Below are positions 33,961 through 45,165 of a stretch of DNA of 64,000 nucleotides, piece by piece. Positions within the stretch are counted from its first letter, which is position 1. Every line of letters starts with the position of its first letter. Origin of the DNA: Sindora glabra. Taxonomy: Eukaryota > Streptophyta > Magnoliopsida > Fabales > Fabaceae. The stretch spans positions 45,165,511-45,229,510 of the forward strand of contig CM035235.1 of the NCBI GenBank assembly GCA_020226215.1, written 5' to 3'. The notes under the pieces were generated by a model. The model had not been told where the DNA came from. It saw only the letters and a program-made list of their open reading frames with translations, and made no database searches. The translations under genes were made by a program, and so were the position numbers.

Positions 33961-33974
33961 AAGTGTGGGGAAAT
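33961..33974 (+). other. Polypurine tract before the 3' LTR
   Basis: AAGTGTGGGGAAAT directly before TGATAAATGC. The upstream GAGGACGAGCAAGATTC is the usual Athila context. Confidence 0.8.
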
Positions 33975-35335
33975 TGATAAATGCACAATCGTACTTAAAT
34001 TTTATGTGTTTCATCATTGATTTACTTAGTATCATGTGCAAAAATTGATTGAAAAGGATACTTAGATGCTCGATATTTTGTTTTCAAGTTTTGGAGTGAC
34101 ACATTTGAGCATTAGAAAAGGATCTGGAGTCAAAACCGTGCGAATTGTGGAGAATCGAAGCAAAGTTGCTCACCTGGCAAAGAACACGGGGTATGGGAAC
34201 CCCGTGTTGATGGCCGTGTACCTTTCTGGAATGCTTCGAAGCTTCACTAAGCTGCTCAGAGAAGAACACGGGGGTAAACATGGGTCGTGTCATACCCCGT
34301 GTACCATACTGCCTTTCACTTCGAACGTAAACACGGGGAGTGTCATACCTTGTGTATCATGCTGCTCAACCTTCGCAGAAGAACACAGGGTAAAACACGG
34401 GCCGTGTCACACCCCGTGTACATTACCCATATAAGTTTTGCGCGAAAAATCCCTGTGGGAAGAGGAGAAATCGAAAATTAAAAGAGGAGCTGCTGGGAGA
34501 AACCCTAGGAGAGACCCAAACTCACCAAAGGCAACTTCTAACCGTGGATTCAAGCAAAGGATTGAAGATTCAAGCAAGAAATTTATAGAGTTTCATGATT
34601 TGTTTGATTTCCTTCTCTGTTTTCTGGTTTTCTTCTAGTTTTGTAATGTCTTCACACTAAACCCTTGTGCTCAGCTGGGGGAAACTTGTTCATAGATTTA
34701 TGGAATTGACTTTTATATAATCTAGCTTGATTTACTGTTGATTTATGATTTGCTTATGCTGTTTTGTACTTGAACAAACCAATACTTCCGGAATATTGGA
34801 TTTGTGTTAAGGATTAGTTGATTCTAGGTTGAAATGATCAATTAATTAATCGGACCTTGCATGATCATTGGGAATATCAATTAGACTTAGGAATTAAGCT
34901 AATTGGATTCTTTTGCACAGGATGAAATGTCTAAGAATGGATTCTAAAGCAATGTTAATGCAACCTAGATGAGTGATTACTAGAGAAATTCTGGGCACTT
35001 AATCTTTTGGTTAGTAGTTAGTAGCCTTGCAATGAGGTATAGCTTACTTTTGGTAATCCAGCAATCTAAATTAACAGTAAACCAAGTTAGAGGATTATCT
35101 TCATTCCATAATGAGATGTATAGGGGAACCTTAAGCTGAGTACGCTTTCACCTCATTTGAATTAAACCCTTTTGATAGCTAAGCTCTGTTTTACATTTTA
35201 CCCTTAATTCCCAATATCAATTGATATACCTAGATAATTTGCCTCGAAATTCAGTTAGTATTCAACATTCAATCCTTGTGGAGACGATATCTTTTATACT
35301 ATAACTCAACTAAACCCGTGCACTTGCGAGATCAC
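33975..35335 (+). repeat. Athila 3' LTR
   Basis: Starts TGATAAATGC and ends about GCGAGATCA(CGTTA); the last few bases are uncertain by four or five. About 1.36 kb. It contains four of the CACGGGG motif units. No target duplication can be tested because the 5' LTR is truncated. Confidence 0.85.
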
Positions 35336-35754
35336 GTTAATCAATTATTTATCGATGGTTATTAAGCTTCTAACAAACTAGTTCCAAGAGAAAATATTTT
35401 AAAAAAATTGCTCATTTATAAGATTGTTAAGAGATAGACAAGTATTAAAATGAAAATGACATGTTCAAGTAAAACTAAACAATGTCACTCCCTATTAAAC
35501 TTGAAGAGCATTGCTATATATTCCGATTCATTGTTTCAAAAATAAGCACCAAATGCTTTTAAACCATTTTCCTATCATAGACATTGAGAAACGATAGCCT
35601 ACCAAAGAAAAGTCATCACATGACATTATATAACATTATATTATAAACTAAATAAAACATTAAACTTTAAATCTTGAAATTTATAATTTAAAATAAAAAA
35701 ATTCAATTTTTAATTTCAAATATATATAAAATATAAACACTCACATTTATTGTC
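35336..35754. other. No gene recognised
   Basis: AT-rich host or old element sequence after the Athila LTR. Confidence 0.5.
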
Positions 35755-36545
35755 ACTTATTCATTTAGGTGGTATTTGTTTCACAAAATTATCTCACATT
35801 TGTAGAAATGTTTTAAAGAAATGTGAGATTCCTATATTTGATTCAAGTTTTAGAAAAATATTCTCAAAAATATGAACATTCCAAAAAATATTTTTATCCT
35901 AATATTCTTGCAAAATATTCCTATGAAAAGGTGGGTATTCTACATTCTTATGACATGGGAATGTTTAATTGATATAAAAAGATTATTTTACTCACTCTAC
36001 TACTCACCGCAATCAATCATCTCTCACCACTACATATCACCAGTGACCACTACCCACTATCACACATTGCTGGCCACCACCATCAACTACCATCAATTTC
36101 TAGTGATTATTGTCAACCACCACCTCTCATTGTTGGTAACCATTGCTAACCATCACCTATCCTCGATGACCACTATCATCCACCGCCTATGCATAGGAAC
36201 CATTGTCCATCATTAATGATTACCCTCAATCATTGCCCACCATTAATGACCATCATCCACCAACATTGTCACTACCGCCTATGATTAATGACTACTATCA
36301 ACCATCATATATTACTAGTAACTACTTAATTTTTAATGAGAACATTTTTGTAATCAAACAATATTTTTAGAAACATTCAAAATAATTAAAAATATAATGT
36401 TCTAATATTCTTTGGAATATTTCTAATTGAACCAAATATAAAAAATGTCACATTCCCATGAATTAAATTCTTAGGAATCACATGTTTTGGAATATTAGAA
36501 TTCCAAAAAATATTTGATTCCATAAACTTAACACTATCTTATTCT
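35755..36545. mobile_element. MITE-like element with CACCA/CATCA core
   Basis: The outer arms are imperfect inverted repeats. The left arm has ATGTGAGATTCC, then TATATTTGATTCA and GAAAAATATTC. The right arm's reverse complement has ATGTGACATT, then TATATTTGGTTCA and GAAATATTC. Between them lies about 330 bp of loosely repeated CACCA, CATCA and CCACT words. No transposase frame. Exact ends and target duplication were not resolved. Confidence 0.45.
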
Positions 36546-36667
36546 TATTTCTTCTTTCTAATATTCTCTAGAAAAACATAAGTTCCATGCCAAATCAATA
36601 TAAGTGAATAATAACTATGAAGACCAAAATTTTTATCAAAAACTAAATCCTAAGTCATTATGCATTA

Positions 36668-39128
36668 TGTCATGCCCCAATTTTGGGTACATAACTAGTG
36701 TAGGAAATCACCACTAAGTAACTTCCCACAAGCCTAATTTTGATAAAGGTGGTAAAAATTTGTAAAACTAGTATTTACTCATAATTTAGTCAAAATTACT
36801 TTTAAATTATTTAAAAAAATAGATAAAGTTTCCCCTAAATTTATCAAATACATTCTCAGGCTACATGCAATAAAATGAAAACTTGTAACTCAAAAACCAA
36901 ATATCATAATGTGTTCATGAAAAATATACCTAAATTAACTCCATAAAGACATGGACACTCAATCTCCGTAAGGGTAATAAGGATATACCAAATTGGTATT
37001 AAGAGGGTGAGTTTCTTGAACTTAGTGAGTGAATAAATAATTAAAATAAGCAATTTAAAAATATAATTCATAAAAATTTGGAGAAACCTTAAGTTCTTTT
37101 AAAACTAAATTGGATACTATAAATACATAATACAATAAGTTTGAAAGGAATAAATTTAAGTTTTTTAAACTTACTAAATGTGGGAAACAACTCTAAATCT
37201 CAAATTTCCTAATATGCAATTTCTTTCTTTGTAAAGTCATTTCAACATAACTAGTAGTTTTATAATCAAAACTTACTTTTGTATAAACCATAATGATATG
37301 CAGAAATATGAAATTACAATGAAAACATACAATTTTACATTTACAAATCATGTATCATTTATAATAAGGAAACAATGGTAATTTCAATAGAGAAACAACA
37401 ATTTCAATTCAATATTTAATATTCAATATTGTCATTCACCTTATCCCTCCAACAATTCAATCTCCCCTTATCACTCTAATAATTCAAATTCCAAGTGCAC
37501 TTGAGGTCTTTTAACAAAATTTTCTCCAACAATCCAAATTTGTAAAAAATAAAATTGGTTTGAACCATTTCACAATTTTAGTAAGGAAATCATTCATTCA
37601 TCACACTTTATAGAGAAGTACACAATTCAAATATGAACATTTCAATTCCCATTAAGAGTTTTAAAATTTAAAACATATCAAGTTCTCATTCATTTTTTTT
37701 TTCATATAAAATCATCCAAAGAAGTTCAATACCACATTTTCAAATAAACAAACTTTTTAAATATACATATAAACATGCACAATAAGCATTTTTTTTTATA
37801 AAAATTATCACTAAAATAATAATTTAGAAATAAAACATTTCAACTATATAGGAATATACTATAATTTCAAGTTAAAGTGGAATATCCACTCACCTCTCAA
37901 GAATTTAAGATAACTCTCATTCATTAATCCAAGGTGAGAAAGATACAAATCCCCTTCTCCGAAGCTCTTCACATAATATCTACAATTTATATGCAATCAA
38001 AGATTAACTACTAACATTTGGTATTCATCTTCAAAGTTTATTCTAACTAACTTGTCATAAATTCACATTATCTATACAAGGAGTTAAAATTTGGCACACA
38101 TATCTATCTAAAGGGAAGGAGCATTGTGTACCAATTCTAGCTCATCTATGATTCTTATAAATCACCTATAAAATCAGAAAAATACCCAAAGGAACTAAGG
38201 ATTTATCTATGATGAAAATTTGAAGCCTAAAGAAACATAGGGATAGATTGATTCTTACTGAACTTTAAAAAAAAATGATGATTTCGTCCACAAAAACTAA
38301 TTTGAAATATACTTAATTTATGCACTTGCTTTATAACACTTTAGCATGGACTTTTAAATTTAGACACCATTAAAGCTAAGATTTAATTAAGACACGTTGA
38401 ACATCTACTATAATAAAATAGAATTCAATAAAATTACATTATTGTTTATAAAAACTAATTAAATATAGTTTTAGCACCATTTAATATTTTAAGGAGATAA
38501 TTATTGTCATAAATTAAACTAATTAGTTATTTTAATAGTTACAATAAGTATCCCTTTCAAATATTTAACTAACTTTTAATTGAACAAGATTTATTTAGTT
38601 TTTGAATAAAGGTCATTGCTAAGAATTTACTTTATTATATAATACACAAAATAATTAGTGAAAATATTTTTTTAATAAAAAGAAATCTTTGCAACAAACA
38701 ACTTGATATACAATAAAATAAATTCATTTAAAAGCAAATATTACAAGTTATCTATTTCCAAATAGAATTTATTAAGGCTATAATTCAAAACTATATTCAT
38801 TTAATATACTAATAATGAAACCATAATATCATTAAATATTTAAATAAAATTTAAATTTTTGATGTTTTACCATAAAATGAACAATATTGACAAATTAGTA
38901 TTCAAAATAAATAGTTAAAAAATATTTTAAATTCTTACAATTAATATGTTTCTATTTTTTCATAATAATTGTTAATAATTCAGAATATCTGAAACAAGTG
39001 CTTCGAAATTTATAGGTTATTGAACAAAATTAAGGACTAAAATTTCTTCGAAACACATGAACTCTCAATACTTTTAATTTTATTAAAAAAATTTATGGAG
39101 CTTATTCAATGGAATTTTGGATATTACA
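36668..39128 (-). repeat. Possible solo LTR, about 2.46 kb
   Basis: On the minus strand it would start TGTAATATCC and end TTGGGGCATGACA, a form seen at ends of plant Gypsy LTRs. The flanks CATTA (left) and CTTTA (right) match at four of five bases. The interior is AT-rich with no frame longer than a few tens of codons. It may instead be an unrelated AT-rich stretch. Confidence 0.4.
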
Positions 39129-41816
39129 CTTTACTTTAGCTAATAATTAAAAAAAAAAAAAACAAGGCCTCAAATATTTGAAGCCAAGAGTCTGTACAAT
39201 CATGCGGGAGCATTACGATTTTTCGAACTTGAAACCCCGTAATCTATTTCTCTTGCAGGAGTTATAGCTAAATAACATTATTTATTTGAAAATTAAAAAT
39301 GAATACATTATATTTATTCTATGAATGATTGAATATTTTCAGAGTAATCTCACTAATATGATAATATCAAAATTGACAATTTAATTTCTCATAATAGAAC
39401 AAAAACAACGTCACCATGCTTCATTGATAAAAAGCCATGAAAGCATATCTCTATAATGCTTCCCAATGAAACAAAGTTCATTAAGAACCTCAATTTGAAC
39501 TCTCCAATTCACCGTTCATGTTAGTGGTACCATGATCCTTAGGATCACACAGGTACCTCTTACCATAATAATTAGTAATAGTATGTTTTGTTAACTCATT
39601 GTCTAGCACCAAGATGAAGTGCTCCCAGCATAAAGCTCCCTTTCTTCATCCATTGGCAGCCGCCTTCCTCTATTTGATGTGAGCAATTTCAAGTGGGTAG
39701 AGCATCTGCTTCATTGCTCTTCACTTTTGATTTAGGCCTCTTCATTGGTCTTGCATTTTCTGCCACTGTTTAGGCTGGAGCTTGATTTTCCACAACTGGT
39801 TGTGATTCCGGGTTTGCATCATCAGATTGTGCAGCCCCCATGTTATCAACTTCAAGCAAAACAAGGGAAGAATTGAAATTAGTACTAAGTACTAATGTTG
39901 CTGAACAGAGCTGATCTAACGTAATACAATGAAACAGAATGTACAGAACAATGCCAAAAAAGAAAATAAAAGAACATATTTCACGCGAACCAGCCACTAA
40001 AATAGAATTTTCCATAATAAACTGAGAAATAGCATGCTGAATTAGTTCATGTGAACTGCAAAAAACCACGTTGCATGGCCAACAAAATACGATTTTCCAT
40101 ATCCAGATTAAATGCCGTTTTATCTAAACAAAATCTATCACAATGCCAGATAGAATTTAGATAAAAGAAACTCCAAACAGAATCACTTAGTTAATGTAAA
40201 AAAAATCAAACACGCTGTAAAATCAAAACCCATTTCAAATCCATTTTCCAGATCGATGGCCAATAAATTAGTAATCAATTTATGTATTGGCTTCATTTTA
40301 AAATCAAAACCCATTTCAAATCCAATCCTTTCAACATTGGTCATGTGGATTTAATATTGGAAGCAAGATAAACACATATTTATGGGTTGGAATTCAAAAT
40401 TTCTAATTTTTCTGCATAAAATCAATGTGTCAAATACCAGCAAAAGAAAGCATGAAAAAAATCATAAAATAAAGGAAAAAAAATTACAAATTACATTACC
40501 TTGGCAGCGAAACATTGGCTTCAGTGCTCGGCAACTGATTTGGAAAGGGAAGCTAACATGTTTGATTGATCGGCTTAAAAATGAGGCATTTTTTAGTATA
40601 ACCTTTATATTCTGGGAGGCCTCCGCAAATCTGCATGGTTGGTTGGGTAAAACATACTGTTTAGCTTCAACAAATAGCTAAATTGAAGGAGCAATCAACG
40701 ACACGACCATAAAAAAAATTAAGTTATGCCATAACAGATCAACAACCAGCAAGCAAAAATTAAAAAAGTCATTTATGCTATTGGAAATACTATTGCAGTT
40801 GATTTTTTTTTTAAATGAAGTAGAACATCAAAGAAAGCTGAGATGCTGAATGCTGTCACGTTAATAAGCCAGTAATCATTCCATTGAACCCACTATATCA
40901 CCTACTCATCATATAAATGACTTAAAAGTCAAAATGAGAAAAGTAAAGATAAAAGCAAATAGAAGCATAAATAGGTAATTGAAGGAGCTTCGATGTAATC
41001 CTCTTAGAAAAAATTACCAAAGGTAGTTTATAAAAAAAATAATAACTTACATCGCATCGGACAAAAAGAATTAAAGAATCATCCAAATAAATGACTTGTC
41101 AATGAGAATGAGTATGTGAATCAAGGGCAAAAGGAAGTAAAAAGCCATATAGGCTTAGTAATTTATACAACCAATGTGTATATGAATTTATCAACAGATT
41201 TCATATTTCATATTAGATCATTACCATTTCTTTTCAAACCCAAAGTTAAAAGATCGTATAATTTAGAAATTCAAAGATCATGAAAAACTTAGACATCGTC
41301 ATGCTGATATAGATGTAGAAACAACTAAATTGTCAAAATGAATGCAGAAAACATACAAAGACTCAATATTGTTGGTGTATAATTGCTTATGGTTTATGTT
41401 CTTGCAAAAAATTCATTCCTCTACAAAATATATATAAACAAAATATTTATTACAAACATCCATCTCTCACCATTTTCATACGAGTTGTGTTTATCAAAGA
41501 GGGGAAGCAGGAGCAAAAAAGTGAAACAGTTGGTATTATCAGTTGAAGCAAAATAGAACAACATACTTTTAAAAGAACATTTTCTTTTCCTATAGTGACT
41601 AGCAAGATATTTCTTATGCGACTAGGGTCATATATAACAAAAATTTCTTTTCATTGTTTTGATGAAAAAGGTGATGAACTCAAGACAACCCATTGGAAAC
41701 AAAATCAAGTGCTCAAGTCATTGAAATCAATGTTAAGTATGAAACTCCATTTTTGCAATACGATGAGGGCTAGTAATATCTATATATTACATGAAAGCAA
41801 CAAAATAAGTCACTAA
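39129..41816. other. Mostly unrecognised, possible broken minus-strand gene
   Basis: AT-rich with scattered better-composed islands. One island at 39,689-39,841 (minus) reads MGAAQSDDANPESQPVVENQ and, after a stop, MKRPKSKVKSNEAD. Another near 40,500-40,690 has a CAAG|GTAATG donor-like end on the minus strand. I do not recognise either. Confidence 0.3.
39689..39841 (-). pseudogene. Small unrecognised coding-like fragment
   Basis: 50 codons with one internal stop near 39,770. The first half is acidic and Gln/Asn/Pro-rich; the second half is Lys/Arg-rich. The composition is unlike the AT-rich surroundings. It could be one exon of a decayed gene together with the kinase scrap at 41,817-41,926, but nothing links them directly. 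Confidence 0.25.
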
Positions 41817-41926
41817 CTTAGCAATATCATGTGCAAATTTGACAGCTTTTCTTGGATTTAATGTGCCTCTCTTCTTCAAGAAGACATGGATATCTCCCCG
41901 AATAAGGTTATAATATAATTGGAGAT
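41817..41926 (-). pseudogene. Protein kinase exon scrap (subdomains V-VI)
   Basis: The minus frame reads LIRGDIHVFLKKRGTLNPRK followed by AVKFAHDIAK. This matches the kinase stretch running from the hinge (GGDL...L) through helix E (P..A..FA.DIA). It is closest in feel to plant integrin-linked or Raf-like kinases with an ankyrin-repeat front. The catalytic HRD and DFG regions are not found nearby, so this is an isolated remnant. Confidence 0.45.
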
Positions 41927-44087
41927 GTTAAAATTGCATTCATGAATGATGGAAGGTAGATAATTGGATTACAATAATTGAAATAAAGAGATATATAGGG
42001 AATTGCATTATGAATGATGATATTATGCATCTACTCATATAGGTATCATTTGTTGTAGTAAGTTTCTCTTGTAATAATAATAAAAAAAAAATTATCCAGA
42101 AAATCCAGCAAAGGGCAAAGTCAACAAACCCAAAAAATCACTGGTACATCAGAACGTTATAACACTTAACATAACACTAAATTCTAAAAGCATCCGAAAC
42201 AAATTAACACTTTACAGCATTTTTCACAACTAAAATCAATTTAAAAAAATCAGCTTTGATAGAAAAACAATATAACAATCCGAGAAAAAAAAAAGAAGAA
42301 ATTCCAACAAACATTCAATTTTAATCGTTGAAAGGTTTTTCTGTGAAACCCCCAACTAAAAAACCCTAAGAATCTAAATCAATCAACCCCCCCAAACCCT
42401 AATCAAACAGAACTACATTAACGAAAAGCCGTATTTAAAACTGACATGAACAACCATAAACACTCAAATCCATAGCATTTGCACATACACGATGAGAAAT
42501 ATCAAACAAAAAAAGAGAAGGAAAAAAAAATAAACATTTTAGCAATAGATATACCTGAGCCTTGCATCCACCGCACGCAACGGACTTGTGGAAGCTTCTA
42601 AGGAGGAATGGTGGTCAACGACTCGGGACCTTCGAAGATCATGTGACTCATTGGAGTCATTGGTTCTATTCTATGATCTACCCTTCTTTTAGCTATGTAG
42701 GGTTGCAATGGAGGGTTTAACGGTCAGAATTGGAAAACGAAGGCGCAGACGCCATGGAAATAAGGGCTGGAGGTCTCGGGAGGCAAGAGGCTGCTCGAGG
42801 GAAAGGGAGAATGGTTGGCTACTGGGGTTTGCTCGTTTGCAAGCTTCTGGATGTTCCTGTCTCAGTTGCCAGTTGCAACTGAGTTACAAATGAAGCTCAA
42901 TGCGATGCTGTTTAAGGAGATACAGGATCAAAACAAAAATTTTGACTGGATCCAACTCGGCTTATGTTCAGTTTTAACCAGGTCCAAAACCCAAAATCCA
43001 AATCCAACCTGTAGGACCTGTGGTCTCGCAATAGTTAGCCCGTTTGGATTGGGCCACCCGATTGAACAGACCCGGGCACCCTAAACTGCACGGATTCGGG
43101 GGATTGACCCATTTTTACCAGGTCTAAATTCAAGCATGTTGGACCATTTGGCCGTGCGGGCAGGGTCGTTCCCTATTCGTCGTATCTGATATTTCTCTTC
43201 GCCTCGACATTCATCACTCAGTCTTCCACATTCTCGAAACACAAGTTCGAAAGGAACTAGGTTCTTTGCCCTCTTTTGAAGAAATACTAATGCACCGTTT
43301 ACTTTGACATTTTAAGCGTATACTTTGATTTTAGGCTTTAAGCGCTTATGAAACTCCATGTGAACAAGAATCTTATTAATCATAGTTGCATTATGCAAGA
43401 TTAATATTATTTTTACTTTTTTGAAATTATTCTTTAATCATTTCTCTCTCATACACTTGTGAGATCCCGAATTTTAGAGAGTAATATTATTCTTATTCTT
43501 TCAAATTTACCTTTTAGTTACTCTCACTTCGTGTATCTATGGGTTCAGATCAGGGAAAAGTAATAATAAATCTAAGGGAATAAAAATATCATTACTTTTG
43601 CAAAATGCAGCTGTAATTAATCTAATTGTAGTTTTTAGGGTGCTTTATAAACGCTGAGATCCTAAAATCAAAGCATGCGGAAATCATAGAATTACATGTC
43701 AAATTTCCACCTATAACTCAAATTCTTAAATAATAGAATTATGCATAAATTTTCTTTTTACTTCACTTACATGTGTAATACCTACAACAAAAATTAAAAA
43801 ATGCGACATATAATTTGGTTTAAAATTTTTAACATACCACCCAAATTCTTCTCTGTTTGATTTTGTAATTTGCGAACTTTTCTTTCTTTCTTTTTCTGTC
43901 TCTATTATCCTTCGATGCATTGTAGAAATTTTTATACAACTTTTGAATTTTTCCACCCTGATGTTAAAGCACGTGGACGTGATGCATCATGTGCGGACAA
44001 AAGTCTCTGAACCTTTCAATAAGTTATTTATACCCAATCGTGACCGCAATTCTCTTATGGATTGACCTAATTTTGCTCGTCGGATTT
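41927..44087. other. No gene recognised
   Basis: Contains a less AT-rich island at about 42,550-43,200 with short plus frames that match nothing I know. A minus-strand GGCTCAG|GTATAT near 42,555 could be a splice donor of the decayed gene to the left. The rest is AT-rich. Confidence 0.35.
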
Positions 44088-44219
44088 TTCTCGTTTGACT
44101 TTTGACTAAACATATTTCGAGACTTACTTTTCCTGTTCAGATTTTCCTCGTTTGACTTTTGACAACACACTTTGCAAGACTTAATTTTCCACTTCAGGTC
44201 TTCTCGCTTGACTTTTGCC
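44088..44219 (+). repeat. 57-bp tandem repeat rich in TTGAC
   Basis: About 2.3 units with period 56-57. Copies of TCGTTTGACTTTTGAC start at 44,091 and 44,148, with a variant TCGCTTGACTTTTGCC at 44,204. Each full unit carries two TTGAC cores, the binding core of WRKY factors (W-box). It sits about 0.8 kb upstream of the possible TNL promoter. Confidence 0.7.
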
Positions 44220-44935
44220 AAAAAAAAAAAAAAACTCAAAACGATATATATAAAAAAAAAATATTTTCTCCATTTATAATTTCATCTATATTTACTTAAT
44301 TTATATGTATTTTTAAGTGTTAAAATTTCTATCCTTAATTCTTTTTGTACTTCAACTTTTTTCCAAGTAAATTTTAGCAGAAAATTCTATAACATTTGAA
44401 GTAAGTAAAATCAGAAAAAATTAAATGTGAGTAAAATATAACTTTTTAATATTCATATAAATTGATAGAAAAAATTCTTAATAAGAATTAAAACATAATT
44501 ATTACGTCTCCTTGTTTTAATAACTCACTTTAAATGAGAAAAATTATCTGAAATGAGTAAAAAAAATCAATTAACAAAATTCGTATATTCCATTACTCAC
44601 AATTTTGTAAAGAATACAATAATAACATATATTTTTTATATTTAAAATAAGAAAATATGACTAATATATTTTTAATAATAATGTCATTTGGAATTCTAGA
44701 CATCAATATACAGAAGTATAAAAATTTCATACTTTAATTTCCCACGCGATTTCATTTAAGTTCATATAACTCACTTATTGTGAAATTTTCTGTTAAAGAT
44801 TAAATAAAAATATTTAGAAGGCCAAAATTTTAATATTAAAAAGTGCATGTGAATAAATTTTGATGTTTAAAAATATTGGTGAACTAAGTAAACATCAGTT
44901 AAGAGAAAAAAATATAGGTAAAGTCCAATTGTCCC
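44220..44935. other. AT-rich upstream region
   Basis: Homopolymer-rich sequence between the W-box-rich repeat and the TATA-like site. Nothing else seen. Confidence 0.4.
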
Positions 44936-44942
44936 TATATAA
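44936..44942 (+). promoter_or_regulatory. Candidate TATA box of the TNL gene
   Basis: TATATAA in a GC-poor region, about 30 bp before a CAACTCACATGG stretch that could hold the start site. The next exon-like block ends at a good donor (45,165). Unproven. Confidence 0.35.
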
Positions 44943-44964
44943 TGGAGAGCTCCTCAACTCACAT

Positions 44965-45165
44965 GGCTAATTAAGACACACCGGAATCATATCATTCCCT
45001 TTGTTTCTCTCATCTCAGTTACTTTGAAGATTAGGGATAGCAGTTTTAACTTTGAATTTGATCATTGGAGTGTCTTTGAGAATTTGTGCAGCAAACGTGA
45101 ATTTGTTGCAGTTTTGATCCAATCTCCGAGTGGCCAACGATGGCTATTTGTAACAACACACACAG
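44965..45165 (+). other. Candidate 5' untranslated exon of the TNL
   Basis: The sequence is less AT-rich than its surroundings and ends ACACACAG|GTACGC. The nearest good acceptor upstream of the TNL ATG is TGTGCCCTAG|ATAGCAG at 47,452, which would give a 2.3-kb leader intron. Short upstream ORFs are present (ATGGCTAATTAA at 44,963; another starting at 45,140 that would end just after the splice junction). Confidence 0.3.

Larger units (their letters stand above)
23086..35335 (+). mobile_element. Athila-type Gypsy retrotransposon, nearly complete
   Basis: About 12.2 kb, plus strand. The order is: 5' LTR (first ~340 bp missing), primer-binding site for a TGGCGCC-type tRNA, gag-pol in one frame, a non-coding region with a palindromic motif array, a third ORF in the env position, polypurine tracts and a full 3' LTR. 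Diagnostic Athila features are the CDLGASVSLMP-type protease site, FMDDFSVYG in RT, VVADHLSRL after RNase H, and the long region with an extra ORF downstream of integrase. In a sampled 200-bp stretch the LTRs differ at roughly ten sites, so the insertion is relatively young beside its neighbours, yet gag-pol is already broken. Confidence 0.93.

Noticed and set aside
35872..36216. His/Thr-rich frame of 114 codons
   Set aside because: It is a translation of the CACCA/CATCA repeat core. It has no start context and no homology.
44024..44239. Lys/Ser/Asn-rich minus frame with internal repeats (KSNEEN, KSNEKN)
   Set aside because: It results from the 57-bp tandem DNA repeat. There is no independent evidence of coding.
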